Assembly: GCA_009908855.1 (NCBI GenBank)
Contig: JAAAOM010000020.1
Location: forward strand, 1-61,144
Origin: Bacteroidota bacterium
GTDB taxonomy: Bacteria; Bacteroidota; Bacteroidia; Bacteroidales; JAAAOM01
Length of the DNA: 61,144 nucleotides
Direction of reading: 5' to 3'
Shown here: positions 33,801 to 42,996 of the stretch, one piece after another
Layout: each line of letters starts with the position of its first letter
Position numbering within the stretch: the first letter of the stretch is position 1
Notes under the pieces: model-generated
What the model was told of the DNA's origin: nothing
The model's database searches: none
The model's input: only the letters and a program-made list of their open reading frames with translations
Program-made: the position numbers and the translations under genes

Positions 33801-34671
33801 CCTGGCTGAACTGAAACCAAAAGAAACCGGTGTTAAACCGGTATCACTGAAAAAGGGAGTCATTAAGGCTTGTATTTTTGACATTTATGGTACAATGCTC
33901 ATTTCGGATTCCGGTGATATTGACCTTTCCAATATATCAGGTGATTATCTTGAACGTGCATTTTATTATGGTGGGGTGGAAATTTTACCGGAGAAAGGTT
34001 GCAGTGCCGGTTTCTGCGATCAGGTTATTGCACTGATTGAACAAACCATTAAAAATCATCATCAGGCGGCAAAACAAAACGGTTATCCCTATCCGGAAGT
34101 AAATATTCCCGATGTATGGATGGAAGTATTGCTTGATTTGGAAGATCGAAACACCATTATTCGAAAAGAAAGTTTCGATATCAAAAAAATCACCGCCATT
34201 TTTGAAGTGCTCAGTAACAAAGTATATCCCATGCCCGGGATGAAGGATATAGTGATGCAACTCAGCCAACTTAATATACCGTTGGGTATTATTTCAAACG
34301 CTCAGTTTTATACGCCTGTTATCATGAATTATTTTCTTTCCGGCACTGTTTCAGAACAAGAAATGATTGATTTTTTCGACCCTGAATTAACCGTATTTTC
34401 CTATAAAGAAAAAAGAGCCAAACCGGATGTTAAACTATTTGAAAAAATTAAACCCCGTCTTCGGGAATTAGGCATTGACGACAACGAAACCCTTTTTGTC
34501 GGAAACGATATGCTGAAAGATATTTACACAGCCAATAAAGCCGGTTTCAAAACAGCCCTTTTTGCCGGGGACAAGCGATCATTGCGAATGCGGAGCGATT
34601 ATAATGAAGTTAAAACCATCAATCCTGATTATATTATAACCGACCTGAGTCAAATCAATGAAATAATGTAG
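33772..34671 (+). CDS. HAD-superfamily phosphatase
   Basis: About 299 residues. Motif I is ACIFDIYGTML with nucleophile Asp37; motif II GIISNAQF; the motif III Lys and IV Asp appear in KEKRAKPDVKLFEK and LFVGNDMLKDIYTANKAGF. A long cap region lies between motif I and II (about 45-165). Start: ATG 33772 or 33781, both inside the upstream GT gene (20-29 bp overlap), a coupled arrangement. Its neighbours suggest it could dephosphorylate a glycosyl-3-phosphoglycerate intermediate, in place of the GpgP family. General HAD hydrolase function is secure; the substrate is inferred. Confidence 0.8.
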   Translation: MKYMKDLLDSLAELKPKETGVKPVSLKKGVIKACIFDIYGTMLISDSGDIDLSNISGDYLERAFYYGGVEILPEKGCSAGFCDQVIALIEQTIKNHHQAAKQNGYPYPEVNIPDVWMEVLLDLEDRNTIIRKESFDIKKITAIFEVLSNKVYPMPGMKDIVMQLSQLNIPLGIISNAQFYTPVIMNYFLSGTVSEQEMIDFFDPELTVFSYKEKRAKPDVKLFEKIKPRLRELGIDDNETLFVGNDMLKDIYTANKAGFKTALFAGDKRSLRMRSDYNEVKTINPDYIITDLSQINEIM

Positions 34672-34674
34672 CGT

Positions 34675-36129
34675 ATGAATATTTCACATTTGAATATTGG
34701 AATCATGCATTCATTAATTGGTAAGAACGACGGTGTATCCATCGTTATTGATCAAACTGTGAATGCTATGGTAGAGGATATTGGCATTGAATTGGGCAGC
34801 ATCTTCTTTTTAGCCGCCCACACCTCGCCGCGCTTCAATGCCGAAACAGATGACATTTTTTGGCATAAAAACGAGATTCACAACCTGATATTAAGCATAT
34901 TTTCGGACAATACACCCCCGGACGACCTCGATCAGCAAATACACGAGAAGGCTTTGTATGCCAAAGACAAAATTGCCAAATGGGTGAAAAAAAATCGTAT
35001 CGATCTGATTATTGCGCACAACACCTCCCACCCTTATAATTTTATCACAGCAGTCGGACTCGGATATTACATTGAGGAACTGCGTGCAGAAGGCATTATT
35101 TGGCCAAAACTGTTGGTTTGGTGGCACGACTCCTATTTTGAACGGGAAAAATTTAAAAATCCCAATCCGATAGTAGATAAGTATTTACGCTATCTTCCCG
35201 GTACATTCATCGATGGGATAGCCTTTATCAATAAAGTACAACCTGCCATTGCCAGTAAATATTTTCATAAATACGATCCGAAAATAAAAAACAATTTCTT
35301 TGAAAGTAGAGCCATCGTTGTGCCCAACACCAGTTCCATTGAATGGGAATGGAAGAATAAAATATGGGATAGCCAAATGCCCATTGCTCCTGAGCAGGAT
35401 AATTATAATGATACTTTTCTGCGAGACATTGGCTTAATCTGCGAAATAGAAAAACGCGGCTTCACACTTGATGATACGGTTTTGTTATTACAGCACACCA
35501 GGGTTGTACCACGTAAAAAAATTGAATTGGCCATCGATCTGGCATTTTATCTTGAAGACAGGTTCCTGAAAGACGGTAAAAAGAAATGCATGGCTATTAT
35601 TGTGAGCGGCCATTCGGGTGATGAGCAGGAAGATTACAAGAAATTTCTGAATGAGTATTTCGAATTACGCATGAGGGAATACCCGGAAGCCAATGTAATT
35701 ATCATTTTTGGTGAAAAATATATCCTATCGCACAGGGATATCATTGTTGACCGAAAATATTATAAATTTGCTGAAATCCCATCAATTATTGCATCACATG
35801 GCGGATTAGGTACATATTTCAGTGAGGTGGAAGGGTATGGCAATAACCTGCTGGAAATGATTGCATACGGATTGCCTTCGGTAATAAATAAATACGAAGT
35901 ATACAAAACCGATATTGAGGAACTGGGTTTTGATATCCCGGCTATTGAAGAAGGAATGCTTACCATGGAATTGGTGGAACAGGCATACCTGTTATTAACA
36001 GACTATAATTATCGAAACAAAGTGGTTAAACATAATTTAGAAGTACTGGATAAAAAACTCGGACATAAAATTATTGCCGAAAAACTTGAACCACTTATTT
36101 ACAAAATGTTTACACGCATTTTAAAATAG
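34675..36129 (+). CDS. second GT-B glycosyltransferase of the cluster
   Basis: A 484-residue protein, 3 bp after the HAD gene. The N-terminal part has IGIMHSLIGKNDGVSIVIDQTV; mid-protein LLVWWHDSYFERE and VVPNTSS; the C-terminal donor domain has LLLQHTRVVPRKKIELAI and an EX7E motif within EVEGYGNNLLEMIAYGLPSV. This is a retaining GT4-like fold unlike the first GT gene in detail. Candidate roles are the mannosyl or second glucosyl transfer on glucosylglycerate. No membrane helices. Confidence 0.8.
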   Translation: MNISHLNIGIMHSLIGKNDGVSIVIDQTVNAMVEDIGIELGSIFFLAAHTSPRFNAETDDIFWHKNEIHNLILSIFSDNTPPDDLDQQIHEKALYAKDKIAKWVKKNRIDLIIAHNTSHPYNFITAVGLGYYIEELRAEGIIWPKLLVWWHDSYFEREKFKNPNPIVDKYLRYLPGTFIDGIAFINKVQPAIASKYFHKYDPKIKNNFFESRAIVVPNTSSIEWEWKNKIWDSQMPIAPEQDNYNDTFLRDIGLICEIEKRGFTLDDTVLLLQHTRVVPRKKIELAIDLAFYLEDRFLKDGKKKCMAIIVSGHSGDEQEDYKKFLNEYFELRMREYPEANVIIIFGEKYILSHRDIIVDRKYYKFAEIPSIIASHGGLGTYFSEVEGYGNNLLEMIAYGLPSVINKYEVYKTDIEELGFDIPAIEEGMLTMELVEQAYLLLTDYNYRNKVVKHNLEVLDKKLGHKIIAEKLEPLIYKMFTRILK

Positions 36130-36180
36130 TTGAACATTAATTTGTTATTTTTTACATGTAAATCATAAAGCGATAATACA

Positions 36181-37395
36181 ATGGGTGATTTTTATCAAAA
36201 CGGGCTCATAACCACATTACAAAATTTGCGTTATAATACGGTTGAACATCTTGAGACCAAACTGGTGGAATATAGTAAAAAGCGTCCCATGTCGCTTATT
36301 ATACCAACACTATATTCCGAATTAGACGGGCCGGCATTACCCAATATCATAGATGAATTAAAAAAGGTTGAATATCTTTCGGAGATCATAATCGGGCTGG
36401 ACCGTGCCAATGAAGTTCAATTTGCACGTGCGAAAGAATATTTTGCCCGTTTGCCTCAGCATCATCGAATAATATGGCATGATGGTCCGCGTATGCGTGA
36501 GCTTGACAAGTTGTTGGTTGAAAAAGAACTGGCCCCCGAAAGTTTGGGGAAAGGTCGTAACGCCTGGTTTTGTTTTGGTTATTTCAATGCCTCTGCCATT
36601 GGCGAAGCCGTTGCTCTTCACGATGCCGATATTGTAACCTACAATCGCTCGTTGCTCGCCCGTTTATTTTATCCGGTAGCCGACCCCAATTTCAATTATA
36701 AATTCTGTAAAGGGTATTATTTCAGGGGCAATGATGAAAAACTTAATGGCCGTGTGGCCCGACTTTTGGTAACCCCGTTGCTGCGTACGCTAAAAAAAAT
36801 CTTTGGCAACGATCCTTTTCTTGAATACCTCGATAGCTTTAGATATCCGCTTGCCGGCGAATTCTCCATGCGTGCTGATGTAACTAAAACAATACGTATA
36901 CCAAGTGATTGGGGACTTGAAATCGGAATTTTATCAGAAGTTCAACGCAACAATGCCACCAATCGTATTTGCCAGGTTGAAATTGCCGATCGGTACGATC
37001 ACAAACACCAACCGCTTTCATTTGATGATCCTACGCGTGGATTGTCAAAAATGAGCATTGATATATCACGTGCTATTTTTGGTAAACTGGCAGCCAATGG
37101 AAAAGTTTTTTCGAAAGGACTTTTCAGGAGTATAAAAGCAACCTATTATCGCATTGCATTAGACTTTGTTGAACAATACCACAGTGTTGCGGTAATGAAT
37201 GGGTTAACACTCGACAGGCATGCTGAAGAGCATGTTTGCGATCTGTTTGCACAAAATATTTATCGTGCCGGTGAACAGTTTTTGGAAAATCCAATGGTTA
37301 CACCTTTTATCCCGACATGGAAACGCATAAACAGTGCCATACCTGAGTTTGTGGATAAATTTTATGATGCCGTTGAAAAAGACAATGCGTCTTAA
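36181..37395 (+). CDS. GT81-type glycosyltransferase, glucosyl-3-phosphoglycerate synthase (GpgS)-like
   Basis: A 404-residue GT-A enzyme. LIIPTLYSELDGPAL is the nucleotide-sugar strand, GKGRNAW (123-129) the GKG motif, HDADI the DxD-type metal site (Asp148, Asp150). PLAGEF (223-228) and GLEIGI (245-250) match the acceptor-side motifs of mycobacterial GpgS, as does NGRVARLLVTPLL. GpgS transfers glucose from NDP-glucose to 3-phosphoglycerate. The phosphorylase and glycerate kinase downstream strongly fit that chemistry. A mannosyl donor is the main alternative. Confidence 0.78.
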   Translation: MGDFYQNGLITTLQNLRYNTVEHLETKLVEYSKKRPMSLIIPTLYSELDGPALPNIIDELKKVEYLSEIIIGLDRANEVQFARAKEYFARLPQHHRIIWHDGPRMRELDKLLVEKELAPESLGKGRNAWFCFGYFNASAIGEAVALHDADIVTYNRSLLARLFYPVADPNFNYKFCKGYYFRGNDEKLNGRVARLLVTPLLRTLKKIFGNDPFLEYLDSFRYPLAGEFSMRADVTKTIRIPSDWGLEIGILSEVQRNNATNRICQVEIADRYDHKHQPLSFDDPTRGLSKMSIDISRAIFGKLAANGKVFSKGLFRSIKATYYRIALDFVEQYHSVAVMNGLTLDRHAEEHVCDLFAQNIYRAGEQFLENPMVTPFIPTWKRINSAIPEFVDKFYDAVEKDNAS

Positions 37396-37433
37396 TAACA
37401 ACATGTTTTAGCCATTTTTAACACACACATCAC

Positions 37434-39125
37434 ATGAATGCCCGACTAAACAAAACCATCGAACAGCGACTGAGGTTTATCTACAAAGAGAATATAAGTT
37501 CGCAGATAATTGATCATTTTATACGGACAGTAGCGGCCGAAAACATAATGGAAGGTGAATCGGCTGAAAAATGGACGGAACAGGATGCAATCCTTATTAC
37601 CTATGGTGACAGTATTGTTTCAACCCGGGAGAAACCCCTGCAAACCCTTAAAAGTTTCCTTGATGAACATTTAAAGGAATCTACCTCTTATGTGCATATA
37701 CTACCTTTTTTTCCCTATAGTTCAGATGATGGATTCTCCGTTATTAATTTCACGGAAGTAAATCCTGAATTGGGCAATTGGGATCATATAAGGGAATTGC
37801 AGGAGCATTTCGGATTGATGGCAGACCTGGTAGTCAATCACATATCTCAACAAAGTAACTGGTTTAAACAATTCCTGCTAAACAAGAAACCCGGACGCGA
37901 ATATTTCATTAGCCCTGAACCTGATACAGACCTGTCAATGGTTGTGAGACCCAGAAGCACTCCCCTGCTCACGCCTTTCCTCACTACAGAAGGAAAAAAA
38001 TATGTTTGGACCACCTTTAGTGAAGATCAAATCGATTTAAACTATGCCAATCCTGAACTCCTGTTGGAAATGATCAAAGTACTGTTGTTTTATGCACAAC
38101 AGGGAATACGTATCATACGGCTTGATGCCATTGCCTTTTTATGGAAGAAAATCGGAACGAATTGTCTTCATCTGCCCGAAACCCATGAAGTGGTGAAACT
38201 CATGCGTGACATTCTTGAGCATTGCTACCCTTCTACTATTATTATTACCGAAACCAATGTTCCGCATAAGGAAAATATAAGCTATTTTGGAAATGGCGAT
38301 GAGGCACACATGGTTTACAATTTCACGCTTCCTCCCCTCCTGTTGCATTGCCTGCATACGGGTAATTCCGGCTATCTGGTTGAATGGGCCAAATCATTGG
38401 ATCATCCCGGTGACGGACGAACGTATTTCAATTTCACCGCTTCGCACGATGGTATTGGCGTCCGTCCGTTAGAAGGAATCCTGCCTGATGAAGAAAGGAA
38501 CCTGTTAATTGAAAACATGAAAAACTTCGGGGGATATTTGAGCTCCAAATCGAACAGCGATGGAACAAATAGTCCGTATGAAATAAACATTACCTATTTC
38601 GATGCCATGAAAGGCAATAGATATGGAGAAGATCAATGGCAGGTGGATCGGTTTTTATGTTCGCAAACCATTGCCATGGCATTTATGGGAATACCTGCTA
38701 TTTATATCCATTCATTCACGGCAACCCGCAATTACCAGGAAGGAGTAAATGAAACCGGTCGTTACAGAACCATTAACCGCAAAAAATGGGATAAAAAGGA
38801 ATTGTTGGAATTATTGAACAAGGAAACGGATACAAAATTTGTTTTCGATGAGTTAAAGCGCCGGTTAGCCATTCGTAAAACCATCAAAGCTTTTCATCCC
38901 TCAACCAATCAGGAAATTATTAAAACTAAATCAACCCTTTTTGCACTGAAAAGGATCATGGTGAATGGCAATGGATTGCTGTCGGTTTCCAATATTTCAG
39001 ATCAGGCAGAACAGGTCAGTGCAAATGAATGGAATATAACCGGTAAGAACGATTTACTTTCAGGCGCAACCATTGCAGAAAGGTTTAATTTAGCACCTTA
39101 CCAGACGATATGGGTAGAAATATGA
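37434..39125 (+). CDS. GH13_18 phosphorylase, probably glucosylglycerate phosphorylase
   Basis: A 563-residue TIM-barrel enzyme of the sucrose phosphorylase subfamily. The nucleophile is Asp231 in IIRLDAIAFLWK, the acid/base Glu273 in ITETNVPHKENISYFG. Region I is DLVVNH and the C-terminal barrel partner is TASHDGIG. TETNVPH-ENISYFG is the form I associate with glucosylglycerate phosphorylases (YcjM-like) rather than true sucrose phosphorylases. It would convert glucosylglycerate plus phosphate to glucose 1-phosphate and glycerate. The glycerate kinase gene overlaps its stop by 4 bp, in keeping with this. Confidence 0.82.
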   Translation: MNARLNKTIEQRLRFIYKENISSQIIDHFIRTVAAENIMEGESAEKWTEQDAILITYGDSIVSTREKPLQTLKSFLDEHLKESTSYVHILPFFPYSSDDGFSVINFTEVNPELGNWDHIRELQEHFGLMADLVVNHISQQSNWFKQFLLNKKPGREYFISPEPDTDLSMVVRPRSTPLLTPFLTTEGKKYVWTTFSEDQIDLNYANPELLLEMIKVLLFYAQQGIRIIRLDAIAFLWKKIGTNCLHLPETHEVVKLMRDILEHCYPSTIIITETNVPHKENISYFGNGDEAHMVYNFTLPPLLLHCLHTGNSGYLVEWAKSLDHPGDGRTYFNFTASHDGIGVRPLEGILPDEERNLLIENMKNFGGYLSSKSNSDGTNSPYEINITYFDAMKGNRYGEDQWQVDRFLCSQTIAMAFMGIPAIYIHSFTATRNYQEGVNETGRYRTINRKKWDKKELLELLNKETDTKFVFDELKRRLAIRKTIKAFHPSTNQEIIKTKSTLFALKRIMVNGNGLLSVSNISDQAEQVSANEWNITGKNDLLSGATIAERFNLAPYQTIWVEI

Positions 39126-40255
39126 AAATACTAATAGCCACCGATTCATTTAAAGATTGTCTTTCGGCCCGACAAGTCGGAGAAGCCCTTAAATCCGGTA
39201 TACTTCAGTCTAAAAGTGATCTTGATGTATCCGTTCTACCAATGGCCGATGGCGGCGAAGGAACTGTACAGGCTTTGGTGGATGCCACAGGCGGGAGAAT
39301 CATTCAATGTCAGGTAAACGATCCGTTAATGAGACCAACCAATAGTTTTTACGGGATATTGGGAGATGGACAAACAGCCGCTATTGAAATGGCAGCTACA
39401 TCCGGTATCGAAAAACTGACTCCTGAAGAAAGAAATCCATGGATTACATCAACTTATGGTACGGGGGAACTCATCGTTCATGCTTTAGAGAATGGTTGCA
39501 GACACATAATCATGGGTATTGGAGGCAGCGCTACAAACGATTGCGGTGCAGGCATGGCTCATGCCTTAGGGTACAAATTCCCGGATCATAATCAACAGGA
39601 GATTATACCAACCGGGGGAAATTTATCAGAAATAAGGGATATAAAAACGGAAACGGTTCATCACCAATTGAAGGATTGCGAAATAAGTGTGGCCTGCGAT
39701 GTTACCAATCCCTTAACGGGTGTAAACGGAGCATCGTATGTGTATGGGCCGCAAAAAGGCGCCAATAGTGAAATGGTTGAAAAACTGGATGCCAATCTTA
39801 CTGCATTCGCCAACCTTATTCAAAAACAATTGCATATACACATAACAAAAGTACCCGGATCGGGAGCTGCAGGCGGATTAGGAGGCGGATTACTGGCTTT
39901 TACCCCGGCCGGACTGCAAAAAGGATTCGATCTCATAGCCGAAAAGGTGAACCTGGAAGAGCATGTGAAAAATGCTGATATTGTTATTACCGGAGAAGGA
40001 AAAATTGATTATCAGACACAATTTGGAAAAACACCGTTCGGTGTTGCCACCATGGCTAAAAAATACAATAAACCCGTTATCGGTGTAGCGGGTACATTGG
40101 GCGAAGGATATAACGAATTGATAAACAATGGTTTTGATGCTATTTTTTCAATTATTGATGCGCCAATGACCCTTGAAAAAGCATTGATAAATGCAGAACA
40201 ATTATTAGAAAATGCCGGAAAAAATATTTTTAAATCAATTTTGCTTTTATTTTAA
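39122..40255 (+). CDS. glycerate kinase (GlxK/GarK family)
   Basis: A 377-residue kinase starting at ATG 39122, which overlaps the phosphorylase stop (ATGA); an upstream in-frame ATG at 39110 lies within the phosphorylase gene. The family motifs are ATDSFKDCLSARQVGEAL, LPMADGGEGTVQAL, MGIGGSATNDCGAGMA and PGSGAAGGLGGGLLAF. It phosphorylates D-glycerate, typically to 2-phosphoglycerate, feeding glycolysis. Here it would recover the glycerate released by the phosphorylase. End of the six-gene run; a terminator follows about 190 bp later. Confidence 0.95.
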   Translation: MKILIATDSFKDCLSARQVGEALKSGILQSKSDLDVSVLPMADGGEGTVQALVDATGGRIIQCQVNDPLMRPTNSFYGILGDGQTAAIEMAATSGIEKLTPEERNPWITSTYGTGELIVHALENGCRHIIMGIGGSATNDCGAGMAHALGYKFPDHNQQEIIPTGGNLSEIRDIKTETVHHQLKDCEISVACDVTNPLTGVNGASYVYGPQKGANSEMVEKLDANLTAFANLIQKQLHIHITKVPGSGAAGGLGGGLLAFTPAGLQKGFDLIAEKVNLEEHVKNADIVITGEGKIDYQTQFGKTPFGVATMAKKYNKPVIGVAGTLGEGYNELINNGFDAIFSIIDAPMTLEKALINAEQLLENAGKNIFKSILLLF

Positions 40256-40443
40256 TTACATGTTTCATACATTTACCAATGTTTATATTAAATTGGTCAA
40301 TAGTATAGATACTTTAATCCAATATAAACAACTTTTAAATAGAAATGCAGTTTAACAACATAGCAGGCAAAATTAAAAATGTAACTCCAAAGCCATTTGT
40401 TTAATACAAATGCAAAGCTTTCAGGGTTATTTGTGGTGTGTTT

Positions 40444-40477
40444 AAAACCCGGGCGGCAACCCGGGTTTTTATTTTTT
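40444..40477 (+). terminator. intrinsic terminator before the exonuclease gene
   Basis: AAAACCCGGG, a short GCGGCAA-type loop, CCCGGGTTTTT and further T residues. It closes the glycosylglycerate cluster, and it also shows that the downstream gene cannot start at an upstream ATG in-frame codon inside the hairpin. Confidence 0.85.
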
Positions 40478-40491
40478 GTATTTTTGTATGC

Positions 40492-41859
40492 ATGTATGCC
40501 ATAGTTGATATAGAGACTACCGGAGGGATGGCACGCCACGAAAGAATTACCGAAATCGCAATCTTTCTTTTTGATGGCCACGCAATAATTAACGAACTGG
40601 TTACCCTTATTAATCCGGAACGGCCCATACCCTATCACATTACTGCACTCACCGGTATTACAAACGAAATGGTGGCCGAGGCTCCCAAATTCTACGAAAT
40701 TGCCAAACAGATTATTGAGATTACCGATAAAGCTACCTTCGTGGCACACAATGTTAGTTTTGATTATGGATTTATTAAACAGGAATTTAAAAATCTCGGA
40801 TATACCTACCGAAGGCCCAAACTCTGCACCGTAAAACTAAGTCGACAAATTATACCCGGGCATCCATCATATAGTTTGGGTAATTTATGCAAATCCCTGA
40901 ATATTACACTCAACGATCGTCATCGGGCAGCCGGCGATGCGCTGGCAACGGTTGAGCTGTTTAAATTACTGCTGAAAACCAACCAGCAACAGCATAAAAT
41001 AGACTTTGAAGCAGGTTTTTCCATTCGTGGTCTTCACCCACAATTAAACAAACAAGAATTGCTGCAACTGCCTGAAGAAGCAGGTGTTTATTATTTTTTT
41101 GATGAACAGGATCAGCTCATTTACATCGGTAAGAGTATCAACATTCAAAAGCGGGTAATCAGTCATTTATCAAACGAAAAAAGCCGACGTTCCATTGATA
41201 TGAAAAGCGCCATTGCCAAAATCGATTATGAACGGACCGGTAGTGAGCTGGTTGCTTTATTACTGGAATCAGATGAGATTAAAAAGCACAAACCCAAATT
41301 TAACCGGGCGCAGCGGAGAAATGGGACAAACTACGGTATCTATTATAAACACAATTCGGAAAACTACATTTGCTTTTCCATTCTGAAAAATGCAGAGCAG
41401 GAAGATATACCGCTCACAACCTTTAATTCACAACGAGAAGCCAGGGAAACATTATATAAATGGACAGAAGCGTATAAGCTTTGTCAAAAGCTTTGCGGAC
41501 TGTATCATTCAGCAGGCGCCTGTTTTTACTATGGTCTTAAGGAATGTTATGGTGCCTGTTGCGGCGCCGAATCACCTGATGATTATAATATCCGTGCACA
41601 AAAACTGATTGATAAACTTAGTTTTCAGTCTCAAAACTTTTATATCGTCGAAAATGGTCGGGATATTGATGAAAAAGCCATTGTGAAGGTACTCAATGGT
41701 AAGTATTTTGGGTTTGGTTATGTCCATAATGATTTTCTATCACATAATTATATGAACGGACTGGATGATTGCATTAAATCATATCCTGATACACGCGATA
41801 CCAGGATTATATTAAAATCATATCTCCAAAGCAAAAATCCGCAGGTAATTGGATTTTAG
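40492..41859 (+). CDS. DEDDh exonuclease-GIY-YIG nuclease fusion (PolC/DnaQ-like plus UvrC/Cho-like)
   Basis: About 455 residues from ATG 40492 (MYAIVDIETTGG). Residues about 1-165 form a DnaQ-type 3'-5' exonuclease: DIETTGG (Asp, Glu), HNVSFDYGF (Asp), HRAAGDALA (His, Asp). Residues about 195-280 hold a GIY-YIG nuclease: GVYYFFDEQDQLIYIGKS, KRVISHL (Arg), LVALLLESDEIKKHKPKFN (Glu). A cysteine-containing C-terminal region follows (CQKLCGLYHS, CYGACCG). Both active sites look complete. It probably acts in DNA repair. A TATTTTTG (40479-40486) sits five bases before the start, so a leaderless transcript is possible, though no TTG lies at the right distance. Confidence 0.9.
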   Translation: MYAIVDIETTGGMARHERITEIAIFLFDGHAIINELVTLINPERPIPYHITALTGITNEMVAEAPKFYEIAKQIIEITDKATFVAHNVSFDYGFIKQEFKNLGYTYRRPKLCTVKLSRQIIPGHPSYSLGNLCKSLNITLNDRHRAAGDALATVELFKLLLKTNQQQHKIDFEAGFSIRGLHPQLNKQELLQLPEEAGVYYFFDEQDQLIYIGKSINIQKRVISHLSNEKSRRSIDMKSAIAKIDYERTGSELVALLLESDEIKKHKPKFNRAQRRNGTNYGIYYKHNSENYICFSILKNAEQEDIPLTTFNSQREARETLYKWTEAYKLCQKLCGLYHSAGACFYYGLKECYGACCGAESPDDYNIRAQKLIDKLSFQSQNFYIVENGRDIDEKAIVKVLNGKYFGFGYVHNDFLSHNYMNGLDDCIKSYPDTRDTRIILKSYLQSKNPQVIGF

Positions 41860-41963
41860 TGATCAATACTTATCCTGAAAATTTAGCTGTTTTTCTTTCC
41901 CATTTATTCAAAATTCCCTTTTATTTGTTTCCGCTTACATTTTAATATACTAAAGTATAAATC

Positions 41964-42785
41964 ATGAATAAGGATTTTCAACAACAGCTTGAAGAAGCGG
42001 TTTTGTATTTAACGGATCAGAAAATTGATCAACCCGAAGTGGGTATTGTATTGGGTACCGGGCTTGGTAAGCTGGTTGAACATATTGACATTGAAAAAGA
42101 AATTGAATACACGAATATACCTAATTTTCCTGTTTCCACGGTAGAGTCGCATCATGGTAAACTTATTTACGGACATTGTGGCAATAAGAAAGTGTTGGCC
42201 ATGCAGGGACGATTTCATTACTATGAAGGATATACCCTTCAGCAGGCTACATTACCTATTCGGGTTATGAAAATGCTTGGCATCAGGGAACTATTGCTGT
42301 CAAACGCCGCCGGCGCCATGAATCTCAATTACAAAAAGGGAGAGCTCATGTTGCTGGACGACCATATTAATATGCTACCCGACAATCCTTTGCGGGGGCC
42401 TAACCTGGATAAAATGGGACCGCGCTTCCCGGACATGAGTGTTCCCTATTCCCGTACCATGAATGATAAGTTTGAGTCCCTGGCCGGTCAACTCCATATA
42501 ACCTTGCACAAAGGCTGCTATGTAGCGGTTACGGGACCCAATCTGGAGACCCGTGCCGAATACCGATACTTGCGTAACTTTGCCGATGTAGTGGGTATGT
42601 CTACTGTTCCCGAAGTAATTGTTGCCAATCATATAGGATTGCCATGCGCAGCCATCTCGGTACTGACCGACGAATGTGACCCGGATAACCTTCATCCTGT
42701 GTCGTTACAGGAAATACTTAAAATAGCCGGTGAAGCAGAAAAAGACCTCACCCGACTTTTTGTGGAGTATTTGAAAGGGAACTAA
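41964..42785 (+). CDS. purine nucleoside phosphorylase, type I (trimeric)
   Basis: A 273-residue PNP that cleaves inosine or guanosine with phosphate to base and ribose 1-phosphate. Motifs: GIVLGTGLGKL (phosphate loop), SHHGKLIYG, MQGRFHYYEGY, LLLSNAAGAMN, VAVTGPNLETRAEYR, VGMSTVPEVIVANH and SVLTDECDP. The length and motifs match family I enzymes of the punA type. A transposase remnant starts within 60 bp of its end. Confidence 0.95.
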   Translation: MNKDFQQQLEEAVLYLTDQKIDQPEVGIVLGTGLGKLVEHIDIEKEIEYTNIPNFPVSTVESHHGKLIYGHCGNKKVLAMQGRFHYYEGYTLQQATLPIRVMKMLGIRELLLSNAAGAMNLNYKKGELMLLDDHINMLPDNPLRGPNLDKMGPRFPDMSVPYSRTMNDKFESLAGQLHITLHKGCYVAVTGPNLETRAEYRYLRNFADVVGMSTVPEVIVANHIGLPCAAISVLTDECDPDNLHPVSLQEILKIAGEAEKDLTRLFVEYLKGN

Positions 42786-42839
42786 CGGATGATTTGGCTT
42801 TGAAGAAGGTGTTTCCGTGAAGAAAAAAATGTCCTTTCC

Positions 42840-42965
42840 CGGATTATTATGACCAGTCATGTGCATATGATTATAAGCAGTCGGTATGAAAAGCCGGAAA
42901 ATATTGTAAGGGACATGAAAAGTCATACATCGCGTTTGAAAACCCAGAAACAGAACCGTAGGTGA
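42840..42965 (+). pseudogene. fragment of a REP-associated (Y1_Tnp/RAYT) transposase
   Basis: The frame reads RIIMTSHVHMIISSRYEK, then PENIVRDMKSHTSRLK and a stop. MTSHVHMII is the HUH motif and surrounding residues of the RAYT family; only the middle of the protein remains. The same segment in the second relic at 45121 reads IMSNHVYMIIGSKQDKKE. No start, no C-terminal half. Confidence 0.75.
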
Positions 42966-42996
42966 AATGTAAAAAATCGCACCTTGTGGATTGGTT

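Noticed and set aside
40438-40491. A longer N-terminus for the exonuclease fusion
   Set aside because: The extension would be encoded by the terminator hairpin and the T-run. The DEDD domain begins at MYAIVDIE (40492).
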